A stretch of DNA of 64,000 nucleotides, from the NCBI GenBank assembly GCA_026410415.1, contig JAPMLR010000003.1:186001-250000 (forward strand). The letters run 5' to 3'. The stretch is from Denitratimonas yunnanensis (SeqCode) (GTDB lineage Bacteria; Pseudomonadota; Gammaproteobacteria; Xanthomonadales; Xanthomonadaceae). The notes beneath the pieces are model-generated. The model saw only the letters and a list, made by a program, of their open reading frames with translations. It had not been told where the DNA came from and ran no database searches. The stretch's first letter is position 1. Every line of letters begins with the position of its first letter. The translations under genes and the position numbers were made by a program. Shown piece by piece: positions 18,840 to 27,049 of this stretch.

Positions 18840-20414
18840 TCAGTTGCGGGTCAGGCGCTTGAGCAACGGCGTGGCCAGGAACAGCAACATGCCGGCCGCG
18901 AGGCCGATCCACATCATGCGGCTGAATACGCCGCCGTAGACCAGCAGCGCGCCCGCGGCATCCATGTCCGGTGGAATCTGCGCCCACGTGCCCATGCGTC
19001 CGGCGATGATCTCGCCGAAGGCCGAGAACAGGAACCACGCACCCATCATCATGCCGACGGCGCGCGGGATCGACAGCGAGGTCACCGCCGCCAGACCGAC
19101 CGGCGACAGCACCATCTCACCCAAAACCAGGACGAAGTACGCCAGCACCATCCACCACAGGCTGATGCGGCCATCGCTGCCCGGATTGGCTGCGGCGAAG
19201 GCCAAAACGCCGAAGGCCAGCCCGCAGAACACCAGACCCCAGGCAAACTTGGCGGGATAGCTGGGGTTGAGTCTCGCCTTGTCCAGGCGCGGCCAGAGCC
19301 ACGCGAACACCGGGCTGAGCGCGATCACGAACAGGGCGCCCAATGCCGTGGTCTGGCCCGCCGTCCATTCGACGCCGAACGTGGTGCGATCCATCACGCG
19401 ATCCGCCATCGCCACCCACGGACCGTAAGTCTGCTCGTACAGGCCCCAGAACAGGGCGCTGACCGTGATCAGCACCATCAGCATGATCATGCCGCCCTTT
19501 TCGGCGCGGGTGATGCCCGAGAACATCAGCCGGATGAACCAGATGTAGAGCGCGGCGCCCAATACGACGGCAACCAGTTCGGTCAGCGTGACTTCGTGGC
19601 CGCCGACCAGTGAAGACAACGGGCCGAAATCGATGCGCGTCTGGAGCACCTGCCAGACGACCGCAGCAAGCACGAATCCGCCGAGGTAGATGGCCCATTC
19701 GCGCGAGATGCCGGCGATCCACGGCGACCGCAGCAACGCCGTATCCGCGGGTTCGGCTTGCCCCATCAGGTGGCGCTGGCCCCAGATGAATTGCACCAGG
19801 CCCAGGCCCATCATCACGCCAGCCAGCGCGAAGCCGTAGCCCCAGCCGATGGTTTCGCCGATCCACGCCACGACGATCGACGAAATGAAGGCGCCGACAT
19901 TGATTCCCATGTAGAAGATGGTGAAGCCCGAATCGCGTCGTGGATCATCGGATGCGTAAAGACGGCCGACGATGGTCGAGATGTTCGGCTTCAGGAAGCC
20001 CACACCCACGGCGATGAGCGCGAGGGCGAAATACATCACCTGCACCGCGAACGCATCCTGTGCGCCGCTGCCCTGAATGCCGGATGCAGCGTGTCCGGTG
20101 TAAGCCATGCCCAGCTGGCCGAGGACCAGCAGGATCCCGCCAAACACGACGGCCTTGCGCATGCCGAGATATTTGTCGGCGAGGATGCCGCCCAGCAAAG
20201 GCAACGCATAGGCGAGACCGGCGTACGTGCCCAGCAGCAGATAGCCATCGGTGTCGCTGAAAAGATGGTGCTTGGTGAGGTAAAGGAACAGCAGCGCCTT
20301 CATTCCGTAGAAGGCGAAGCGCTCCCACATCTCGGTGAGGAAGCAGACGTACAACCCTTTGGGATGGCCCAGGACATCCTGGTGTGCGGGAACGGCAGGT
20401 GCGGTGACGGACAT
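18840..20414 (-). CDS. POT-family peptide:proton symporter 2
   Basis: A 524-residue POT transporter. It begins MSVTAPAVPAHQDVLGHPKG and carries TEMWERFAFYGMKALLFLYL in helix 1, then the two PTR2 signatures (VGFLKPNISTIVGRLY and FYMGINVGAFISS). Helix count and length fit the DtpA/DtpB-like group. The ATG at 20414 has its ribosome-binding sequence AAGGGG eight bases upstream, and that sequence forms one side of a perfect hairpin, which could limit translation. The gene converges with the first POT gene and diverges from the AGCS symporter. Role: proton-driven import of small peptides; the physiological substrate is not known. Confidence 0.95.
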   Translation of the reverse strand: MSVTAPAVPAHQDVLGHPKGLYVCFLTEMWERFAFYGMKALLFLYLTKHHLFSDTDGYLLLGTYAGLAYALPLLGGILADKYLGMRKAVVFGGILLVLGQLGMAYTGHAASGIQGSGAQDAFAVQVMYFALALIAVGVGFLKPNISTIVGRLYASDDPRRDSGFTIFYMGINVGAFISSIVVAWIGETIGWGYGFALAGVMMGLGLVQFIWGQRHLMGQAEPADTALLRSPWIAGISREWAIYLGGFVLAAVVWQVLQTRIDFGPLSSLVGGHEVTLTELVAVVLGAALYIWFIRLMFSGITRAEKGGMIMLMVLITVSALFWGLYEQTYGPWVAMADRVMDRTTFGVEWTAGQTTALGALFVIALSPVFAWLWPRLDKARLNPSYPAKFAWGLVFCGLAFGVLAFAAANPGSDGRISLWWMVLAYFVLVLGEMVLSPVGLAAVTSLSIPRAVGMMMGAWFLFSAFGEIIAGRMGTWAQIPPDMDAAGALLVYGGVFSRMMWIGLAAGMLLFLATPLLKRLTRN

Positions 20415-20715
20415 GTGGCAAGCCCCTTGGATGCAAGGGGGCGGAGTATAGAAGCAAGACTCGCGTGGCGCTGTTGCCGAGGGTGCGCACGGTGTTGGAT
20501 GCCTTCCGGCAGCATCGCCCGATCTGGCTGGCTCGCGAGAGAGCCTCCGCCGGGCCATCGACTGCCCGGGGCGCATCCTTTACGCTGCCGAGCAGTGGGG
20601 ATGGGGCTCCCGCCATCATGGCCGGGGAGTCCTCGATTCATGTCCTGATCGCCGGTCGACGTCTGTTTGCGCGCTCCGGCTTTTCGTTTCTGTCTGGCCC
20701 GCCATCGGAGTGCAC
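20415..20715. other. Intergenic region between divergent transporters
   Basis: About 300 bases without a gene. On the minus strand a TATACT hexamer (20450–20445) is a good -10 candidate for the POT gene, without a clear -35 box, and it lies just before a hairpin that includes that gene's ribosome-binding site. On the plus strand, CGGAG (20706–20710) serves the AGCS gene. Nothing else was recognised. Confidence 0.5.
20423..20440 (-). promoter_or_regulatory. Hairpin that includes the POT ribosome-binding site
   Basis: On the minus strand CCCCTTG, a CATC loop and CAAGGGG form a 7-bp perfect stem. The 3' arm contains AAGGGG, the ribosome-binding sequence eight bases before the ATG at 20414. If fully transcribed, the structure would hide the site until melted or bound. 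Transcription may start close to or inside its 5' arm, so its completeness in the mRNA is uncertain. Confidence 0.5.
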
Positions 20716-22146
20716 GTGGAACAGTTCGTCAACACCATCAACAGCCTGATCTGGAGCCAGCCGTTGATCTGGCTGTGCCTTGGCGCGGGCCTCTATTTTT
20801 CGCTGCGAACGCGCTTCATGCAGGTGCGCCATGTGAGGGAAATGTTCCGTCTGCTGTTCTCGGGCACCCAATCCGAGGCTGGTGTGTCCTCGTTCCAGGC
20901 ACTGGCGATGTCGCTGTCCGGACGGGTGGGGATCGGCAATATCGCCGGCGTGGCCACGGCGATCGCGTTCGGCGGGCCGGGTGCGGTGTTCTGGATGTGG
21001 GTGATGGCGTTCCTGGGCGCATCCACCTCCTACATCGAGTCGACGTTGGCGCAGATCTACAAGGAGAAGGACGGCGAAGGTCGTTACCGCGGCGGACCAG
21101 CCTACTACATCGAAAAAGGAATGGGTCAGCGCTGGTATGCGTGGATGTTCGCTCTGGTGACGGTGATCGCCACCGGCATGCTGCTGCCGGGAGTGCAGGC
21201 CAACGGGATCGCGCTGGCGGCCAATACCGCTTGGGGCGTGGTGCCGTCGGCCACAGCCGTGGTGCTGGTGATCGGGCTGGGCTTCATCATCTTCGGTGGC
21301 ATAAAGCGCATTGCGCGGTTTGCCGAGCTGGTGGTGCCGTTCATGGCGCTGGCTTACATCCTGGTGGCGTTGGTGCTGCTGCTGCTTAATCTGGAGAAGG
21401 TGCCGGAGATGTTGGCGCTGGTTCTGCGCAGTGCCTTCGGGTTGGAGGCCGGATTCGGTGCAGTGATGGGACTGGCGATCGAATGGGGCGTCAAGCGCGG
21501 CATTTATTCCAACGAGGCGGGTCAGGGCACCGGCCCCCACGCAGCGGCCGCGGCAGAGGTGTCGCATCCGGCCAAGCAAGGTCTGGTGCAGGCATTTTCG
21601 ATCTATGTGGATACCCTGCTGGTGTGCTCGGCCACGGCCTTCATGATCCTGTCCACCGGCATGTTCAACGTGCATGCGCCGGATGGCGGCATGCTGGTGG
21701 AAGCCCTGCCCGGCGTTACTGCGGGCCCTGGCTTCGCGCAGGCGGCTGTGGAGTCGGTGATGCCTGGTTGGGGGGCGAGCTTCGTGGCGCTGGCCTTGTT
21801 CTTTTTCGCCTTCACCACGATCGTGGCTTATTACTACATGGCAGAAACCAACATTGCTTACATCAACCGCAAAGTGCACCGGCCCTGGATGGTGTTTGTG
21901 CTGCGTGTCGGCATTCTGGCGACGGTGACGTTCGGTTGCGTCCGTACTGCGGACATGGCCTGGACATTGGGTGACATCGGAGTAGGCCTGATGGCGTGGT
22001 TGAACATCGTGGCGATCCTGATCCTGCAAAAACCGGCACTGGCTTGCCTGCGAGACTTCGAGGCGCAAAAGAAGGCCGGCAAGGACCCGACGTTCGATCC
22101 TGACGCACTGGGCATCCGCAACGCCGGTTTCTGGCGAAAATCCTGA
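20716..22146 (+). CDS. AGCS-family sodium/alanine-type symporter
   Basis: A 476-residue amino-acid carrier of the alanine-or-glycine:cation symporter family. Seen are SLSGRVGIGNIAGVATAIAFGGPGAVFWMW, the family signature in helices 2–3, GGPAYYIEKG, and the EWGVKRGIYSNEAGQGTGPHAAAAAEV segment that carries substrate and sodium ligands. The start is taken as the GTG at 20716 (VEQFVNTINSLIWS), because CGGAG sits five bases before it; another GTG six bases earlier overlaps that site. Membrane helices run to about residue 445, followed by a short cytoplasmic tail. It probably imports alanine, glycine or a related amino acid with Na+. Confidence 0.94.
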   Translation: MEQFVNTINSLIWSQPLIWLCLGAGLYFSLRTRFMQVRHVREMFRLLFSGTQSEAGVSSFQALAMSLSGRVGIGNIAGVATAIAFGGPGAVFWMWVMAFLGASTSYIESTLAQIYKEKDGEGRYRGGPAYYIEKGMGQRWYAWMFALVTVIATGMLLPGVQANGIALAANTAWGVVPSATAVVLVIGLGFIIFGGIKRIARFAELVVPFMALAYILVALVLLLLNLEKVPEMLALVLRSAFGLEAGFGAVMGLAIEWGVKRGIYSNEAGQGTGPHAAAAAEVSHPAKQGLVQAFSIYVDTLLVCSATAFMILSTGMFNVHAPDGGMLVEALPGVTAGPGFAQAAVESVMPGWGASFVALALFFFAFTTIVAYYYMAETNIAYINRKVHRPWMVFVLRVGILATVTFGCVRTADMAWTLGDIGVGLMAWLNIVAILILQKPALACLRDFEAQKKAGKDPTFDPDALGIRNAGFWRKS

Positions 22147-22186
22147 AGGGCCGTGCCCCGCCTGCCGTGTGCGAGGGGCAGCAGTG

Positions 22187-22636
22187 TCAGTCGCGGGATG
22201 GCGGGGGGGCTTGCAGCACATCGAGAATGCGCGTCAGCCATTGCCGTTCTTCTGGACTGAGGCGCTCGAGAAGTTGCTGTTCGTGATTGAGGGCCAGCGG
22301 CACGATTTGATCATGGATGTAGCGTCCGCTGCTGGTAAGAAACAGGCGTGACTCACGCTTGTCTTCCTGTGCGGGTTCACGCCGCAGCAAACCTTTTTCC
22401 AGCAACGCGGCCACGGCGCGGCTGACGGCGACTTTGTCCATCGCGGCACGCGCGGCGACGTCGCGTGCCGCCAAGCCATCGTGACGGCCAAGGATGGCCA
22501 TGGCCCGCCACTGGTTCACCGACAGCCCGAAGCGCTGCTCGTAGTCAGAGGCGATCCTCTGGCTGATGGTGTTGGACAGGACCGATAGCCGATAGGGCAG
22601 GAAACGGGCCAGATCCAGGGCGTCGGGATTGGGCAT
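22187..22636 (-). CDS. MarR-family regulator beside tyrosine catabolism genes
   Basis: A 149-residue winged-helix protein of the MarR family (RLSVLSNTISQRIASDYEQRFGLSVNQWRAMAIL, then AARDVAARAAMDKVAVSRAVAALLEKGLLRR, the recognition helix, and the DKRESRLFLTSSGR wing). It is divergent from hppD, with a palindrome between them located inside the hppD promoter, so it most likely represses hppD and the genes after it. The ligand is presumably a pathway intermediate, by analogy with MarR regulators of aromatic catabolism; that is inference. The ATG at 22636 has only a weak ribosome-binding site; a longer N-terminus would run through the promoter and was rejected. Confidence 0.88.
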   Translation of the reverse strand: MPNPDALDLARFLPYRLSVLSNTISQRIASDYEQRFGLSVNQWRAMAILGRHDGLAARDVAARAAMDKVAVSRAVAALLEKGLLRREPAQEDKRESRLFLTSSGRYIHDQIVPLALNHEQQLLERLSPEERQWLTRILDVLQAPPPSRD

Positions 22637-22649
22637 GGTGCGGCGCGGA

Positions 22650-22678
22650 TTGCATATGGTTTCAAATGAAACTATAAA
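22650..22678 (+). promoter_or_regulatory. hppD promoter with MarR operator in its spacer
   Basis: TTGCAT (22650–22655) and TATAAA (22673–22678) are separated by exactly 17 bases and stand 50 bases before hppD. A palindrome at 22656–22675 (core GTTTCA-AA-TGAAAC; 16 of 20 positions symmetric) begins right after the -35 and ends in the -10. A dimer bound there would exclude RNA polymerase. Palindromes of this length are typical MarR sites. Confidence 0.75.
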
Positions 22679-22727
22679 TCCGGCCACCAGGCGGCACAAC
22701 CGCCACTCATTTTCCAGGAGGTCCGCA

Positions 22728-23825
22728 ATGAGCGCCCAGCTTTCTCCCGGCATGACGCCGGTCACGTTCGACAATCCGATGGGCATCGATGGTTTCGAGT
22801 TCGTCGAATACGCTGCTCCGGCGGGTGAAGCCGGTCACCTGCATGATTACTTCAAGAAGCTTGGTTTCGTGCAGGTGGCGCGTCATACCTCGCGTCCGAT
22901 CAGTACCTATCGTCAGGGCGACTGCACCTTCCTGATCAACGAAGATCCCGATTCGTTCGCGGCACGTTTTGCGGCCGAGCACGGCCCCAGCGCCTGCGGT
23001 TTCGCGATCCGCTTCAACAAGTTGGCAGAGTGGGTGCGGGTGCAGGCACTGAAAAACGGCGCCGAGTCCTTCGGAGCGAAGGACGAGCTGAGCAAGGCCG
23101 TCGCCGCGCCGGTGATCAAGGGCATTGGCGGCTGCATGCTGTACTTGGTGGATCGTTACGACGCCAAGGGCACGATCCACGATCCCGATTACGAATACCT
23201 GCCCGGAGTGGATCTGATGCCCAAGGGCTTCGGTCTCACCTTCATCGATCACCTCACCCACAACCTTTACCAAGGCAACATGGCGAAGTGGTCGGATTAC
23301 TACGAGCGCCTGTTCAATTTCCGCGAAATCCGTTACTTCGACATCAAGGGCGCCAAGACCGGCCTGCTGTCGAAGGCGATGACTGCGCCCGATGGCATGG
23401 TGCGCATTCCGCTCAATGAGTCGAGCGATCCGAAGTCGCAGATCAACGAATACCTCGACAGCTACCAGGGCGAGGGCATCCAGCACATCGCGTGCTTCAC
23501 CGATAACATCTACGAGACGGTGGAAGCGATGCGCGCAGCTGGCGTGGCGTTCCTCGATACGCCAGATGCGTACTTCAACTACATCGACGAGCGCATTCCC
23601 GATCATGGCGAGGATGTTGAGCGGCTGCGTCGCAACGCCATCCTGATCGACGCCGATCCGGAGACCAAGCAGCGCAAGCTGTTGCAGATCTTCACCCAGA
23701 ATGCGCTCGGCCCGATCTTCTTCGAGATCATCCAGCGCAAGGGCAACGAGGGCTTCGGCGAAGGCAACTTCCAGGCCCTGTTCGAAAGCATCGAGCGCGA
23801 CCAGATGCGACGTGGTGTCCTCTGA
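22728..23825 (+). CDS. hppD: 4-Hydroxyphenylpyruvate dioxygenase
   Basis: HPPD converts 4-hydroxyphenylpyruvate to homogentisate, with loss of CO2, using non-haem Fe(II). The 365-residue protein has the two vicinal-oxygen-chelate halves; iron ligands are seen as the His in FIDHLTHNL, the His in GIQHIACFTDNIYE and the Glu in PIFFEIIQRKG. A strong AGGAGG lies six bases before the ATG. It starts a four-gene run (hppD, hmgA, fumarylacetoacetase-like, maiA) in metabolic order, with short gaps. A MarR gene diverges from it and its operator occupies the promoter, so expression should follow tyrosine or a pathway intermediate. Confidence 0.97.
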   Translation: MSAQLSPGMTPVTFDNPMGIDGFEFVEYAAPAGEAGHLHDYFKKLGFVQVARHTSRPISTYRQGDCTFLINEDPDSFAARFAAEHGPSACGFAIRFNKLAEWVRVQALKNGAESFGAKDELSKAVAAPVIKGIGGCMLYLVDRYDAKGTIHDPDYEYLPGVDLMPKGFGLTFIDHLTHNLYQGNMAKWSDYYERLFNFREIRYFDIKGAKTGLLSKAMTAPDGMVRIPLNESSDPKSQINEYLDSYQGEGIQHIACFTDNIYETVEAMRAAGVAFLDTPDAYFNYIDERIPDHGEDVERLRRNAILIDADPETKQRKLLQIFTQNALGPIFFEIIQRKGNEGFGEGNFQALFESIERDQMRRGVL

Positions 23826-23892
23826 TCGAAGGTAAAAGCAGGTGTCGCCTTTCCCTGAGATCAGGCGACACGTTGGCGGGGAGATGATCGAG

Positions 23893-25179
23893 ATGTCTCA
23901 GTACATGACAGGATTCGGCAACGAGTTCGCCACCGAAGCGGTGCCGGGCGCATTGCCTGTCGGGCGCAATTCGCCTCAACGTGCGCCGCTGGGGTTGTAT
24001 GCGGAACAGGTGTCGGGCACAGCGTTCACGGCCCCGCGTGCCTTCAATCGACGAAGCTGGCTTTACCGCATCCGCCCGACGGCATTGTCCGGCGGCTTTT
24101 CACCCTACGCCCACCCGCATTTCCATAATCGGTTCGACGATGGCCCGGTATCGCCGGACCCGTTGCGCTGGTCACCGATGCCGTTGCCGGCTGGCGAGGT
24201 GGATTTCATCGATGGACTGTTCACGATGGCCGGCAACGGCTCGTCGGCAGCGCAGACCGGTGTCGGGGTCCATCTCTACGCGGCCAGTCGATCCATGCGC
24301 GGTCGGGCGTTCTACGACGCCGATGCCGAATTGCTGATCGTTCCGCAGCAGGGCGCGTTGCGCCTGGTCACCGAGCTGGGAGTGATCGACGTCGAACCGC
24401 AGCAGATCGCGGTGATTCCTCGTGGATTGCGATTCCGCGTCGAGTTGCTGGAGGGCGAGGCTCGCGGTTATGTCTGCGAGAATTTCGGGGCGTTGTTGCG
24501 TCTTCCCGATTTGGGGCCGATCGGCTCCAACGGTCTGGCCAATCCGCGCGACTTCGAAACGCCGGTCGCGGCTTTCGAGGACATCGAAGGCGAGGTCGAG
24601 CTGATTGCCAAGTTCCAAGGCCATCTGTGGCGCACCACGCTCGGGCATTCGCCGATGGATGTGGTGGCCTGGCACGGCAATTACGCGCCGTATCGCTATG
24701 ACTTGCGCCGCTTCAACACCATCGGCTCGATCAGCTACGACCACCCTGATCCATCGATTTTCCTCGTGCTGCATTCTCCCAGCGACACGCCGGGCACCAG
24801 CAACTTGGACTTCGTGATCTTTCCGCCGCGCTGGCTGGTGGCGCAGGACACGTTCCGCCCGCCGTGGTTCCATCGCAATGTCGCCAGCGAGTTCATGGGA
24901 CTGGTGCATGGCGCCTACGATGCCAAGGCCGGGGGCTTCGTGCCCGGCGGTTGTTCGCTGCACAACAGTTTCACCGGCCATGGCCCGGATGCAGCGACGT
25001 TCGAGAAGGCCAGTGCTGCCGATCTTTCCAAACCCGACGTCATCACCGATACGATGGCCTTCATGTTCGAGACGCGCGCGGTGATCCGCCCGACGCGGCA
25101 GGCGCTGGACGCCTCGTTCCGTCAGCGCGATTACGCGCATTGCTGGCAGGGGCTGGAGCGGCTGTTTCCGCTGCCCTGA
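23893..25179 (+). CDS. hmgA: Homogentisate 1,2-dioxygenase
   Basis: HmgA opens the aromatic ring of homogentisate to maleylacetoacetate. The 428 residues cover the whole family fold: [22 protein letters not shown] at the N-terminus, the [13 protein letters not shown] region, and the Fe(II) site near the C-terminus with the His and Glu of [11 protein letters not shown] and the His in FTGHGPD. ATGs exist at 23884 and 23893; the second was chosen because GGGGAG lies nine bases upstream of it and [12 protein letters not shown] is the family start. It is 67 bases after hppD. Loss of this step would cause pigment from homogentisate; nothing suggests it is broken here. Confidence 0.97.
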   Translation: MSQYMTGFGNEFATEAVPGALPVGRNSPQRAPLGLYAEQVSGTAFTAPRAFNRRSWLYRIRPTALSGGFSPYAHPHFHNRFDDGPVSPDPLRWSPMPLPAGEVDFIDGLFTMAGNGSSAAQTGVGVHLYAASRSMRGRAFYDADAELLIVPQQGALRLVTELGVIDVEPQQIAVIPRGLRFRVELLEGEARGYVCENFGALLRLPDLGPIGSNGLANPRDFETPVAAFEDIEGEVELIAKFQGHLWRTTLGHSPMDVVAWHGNYAPYRYDLRRFNTIGSISYDHPDPSIFLVLHSPSDTPGTSNLDFVIFPPRWLVAQDTFRPPWFHRNVASEFMGLVHGAYDAKAGGFVPGGCSLHNSFTGHGPDAATFEKASAADLSKPDVITDTMAFMFETRAVIRPTRQALDASFRQRDYAHCWQGLERLFPLP

Positions 25180-25210
25180 GCCTGGTCTTCATGTATTCAG
25201 GAGTGTCCCG

Positions 25211-26203
25211 ATGAAACTCGCTTCGCTCAAATCCGGTGGCCGCGACGGCACCCTCATCGTTGTCTCGCGTGACCTGTCGCGGGCAGTGGCCGTGCCCGAT
25301 GTCGCGCCCACGCTGCAGGCTGCGCTGGACGACTGGGCCGTGCTGTCTCTCCGTCTTCGTACCGTCGCCGAGGCACTGGAGTCACCCAAGGTGTCCACCA
25401 TCAACGGGATGGATGTATTCGCCCTGGATCCAGCGCAGCTGGCCGCTCCACTGCCGCGCGCGTACGAATTCGTGGATGGTTCCGCATACCTCCCGCATGT
25501 CGAGCGTGTGCGGCGTGCGCGTGGTGCGGAGGTGCCGGAAAGTTTCTATGTCGATCCGCTGATGTATCAGGCCACCAGCGCCGGTTTCCTCGGCCCGCGT
25601 GATCCAGTGAGGGTGCCGAGCGAGGACATGGGCATCGATCTGGAAGCCGAAGTGATCGTGGTGACCGATGACGTGCCGATGGGGGTGACGCCGGAATCGG
25701 CGGCGGATCACATCGTGCTGGTCGGATTGGTCAATGATGTTTCGCTGCGCAATCTGATTCCTGCCGAACTGGCCAAAGGCTTCGGCTTCCTGCAATCCAA
25801 GCCGCGTTCGGCGCTCTCCCCTGTGTTCGTCACCCCGGATGAACTCGGCCCGGATTGGCGTGGCTGCAAACTGCATCGTCCGCTGGTGACGCACATCAAC
25901 GGGCAGTGGTTCGGTGCGCCGGAAGCGGGCGTCGACATGCAGTTCGATTTCGCCCGGCTCGTCGCGCACGCTGCGCGCACGCGCCCGCTCACGGCGGGCA
26001 CGCTGGTGGGCTCGGGAACCGTGGCCAACGAGGACACTTCGCTCGGCGCATCGTGCTTCGCCGAGAAGCGCACCGTCGAAACCCTGGAAACCGGTGCGCC
26101 GATCACGCCTTTCATGAAGGATGGCGACGTGGTGCGGATCGAAATGTTCGACCGCGAGGGTGCATCGATTTTCGGTGCGATCGAGCAGCGCATTTCCGTC
26201 TGA
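25211..26203 (+). CDS. Fumarylacetoacetate hydrolase-family protein
   Basis: A 330-residue FAH-family enzyme. Its position in the operon implies cleavage of fumarylacetoacetate to fumarate and acetoacetate, the last step of tyrosine breakdown. Metal-binding acidic residues are seen in the C-terminal fold: GIDLEAEVIVVTDDV and GLVNDVSLRNLIP. The preceding YQATSAGFLGPRD and the late GSGTVANEDTSLGASCFAEKR also fit the group of ~330-residue bacterial FAH proteins, which is shorter than the ~420-residue mammalian type. AGGAG precedes the ATG by seven bases. Related enzymes act on acylpyruvates, so the substrate rests on context. Confidence 0.92.
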   Translation: MKLASLKSGGRDGTLIVVSRDLSRAVAVPDVAPTLQAALDDWAVLSLRLRTVAEALESPKVSTINGMDVFALDPAQLAAPLPRAYEFVDGSAYLPHVERVRRARGAEVPESFYVDPLMYQATSAGFLGPRDPVRVPSEDMGIDLEAEVIVVTDDVPMGVTPESAADHIVLVGLVNDVSLRNLIPAELAKGFGFLQSKPRSALSPVFVTPDELGPDWRGCKLHRPLVTHINGQWFGAPEAGVDMQFDFARLVAHAARTRPLTAGTLVGSGTVANEDTSLGASCFAEKRTVETLETGAPITPFMKDGDVVRIEMFDREGASIFGAIEQRISV

Positions 26204-26260
26204 TCGCATCACTTCCCGTATCGCGCTACGCTGGGCGCAATCAGTACGGAGGATCGCGTC

Positions 26261-26929
26261 ATGAGCGGAACACTGCGGCTGTATGACTACTGGCGTTCCA
26301 GCGCCGCTTACCGGGTGCGCATCGCGCTGAATCTCAAGGGGCTGGATTATGAGTCAGTGCCCGTGCATCTGGTGCGCGATGGCGGCGAACAGCGCCGCAG
26401 CGAGTTCCTGACGCTGAATCCGCAAGGGTTGGTACCGGTGCTGGTGGACGGCGAACGCGTCGTTCGCCAGTCGTTGGCGATCATCGAATACCTGGATGAA
26501 CTGCACCCCGCCCCGCCGCTGCTTCCCAGCACCGCGCGCGATCGTGCCCGCGTACGTGCGCTGGCCCAGATCGTGGCGTGCGATATCCATCCGCTCAACA
26601 ATCTGCGCGTGATGCAGTACCTGGAGCGCGAACTGGAGGCGACGGAAATGCAGCGGCAGGCGTGGATGCGGCACTGGATGGCGGAGGGCCTCGCTGCGAT
26701 GGAGGCCGAAGTGGTCGATCATCCGTCGAGCGGATCCTTCTGCGAAGGCGAGCTGCCGGGCCTGGCCGATTGCTGCCTGGTGCCACAGCTCTACAACGCG
26801 CGCCGTTTCGCGCTGGATCTCTCGCCCTATCCGACCTTGCAGCGAATCGATGCGAACTGTTCAGCGCTGGAGGCGTTCCGCGATGCCGCGCCCGAGCGCC
26901 AGCCGGACGCGCCTGACAGCGTGCGCTGA
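26261..26929 (+). CDS. maiA: Maleylacetoacetate isomerase, zeta-class GST
   Basis: MaiA uses glutathione to turn maleylacetoacetate into fumarylacetoacetate, the step between HmgA and the FAH enzyme. The 222-residue protein has the zeta-class active-site segment WRSSAAYRVRIALNLKGLDYE, where the catalytic serine and the following arginine are intact and the cysteine common in eukaryotic forms is alanine, as usual in bacteria. LTLNPQGLVPVLVDG, SLAIIEYLDE and LADCCLVPQLYNARRF match the GST fold. GGAGG lies ten bases before the ATG. It closes the tyrosine operon, 57 bases after the FAH-like gene, so gene order here differs slightly from reaction order. It converges with pilU. Confidence 0.95.
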   Translation: MSGTLRLYDYWRSSAAYRVRIALNLKGLDYESVPVHLVRDGGEQRRSEFLTLNPQGLVPVLVDGERVVRQSLAIIEYLDELHPAPPLLPSTARDRARVRALAQIVACDIHPLNNLRVMQYLERELEATEMQRQAWMRHWMAEGLAAMEAEVVDHPSSGSFCEGELPGLADCCLVPQLYNARRFALDLSPYPTLQRIDANCSALEAFRDAAPERQPDAPDSVR

Positions 26930-27049
26930 GATGGGAAAGGCCGGGTTTGTGGCCCCCCCGACGACAGGCGGAAGCCCTGAAACGACGAACACCGCGGCGA
27001 CGATCATCACGGTGTTCCGGATGACGCCATCAGGAAGGCAGGGGCGGAA

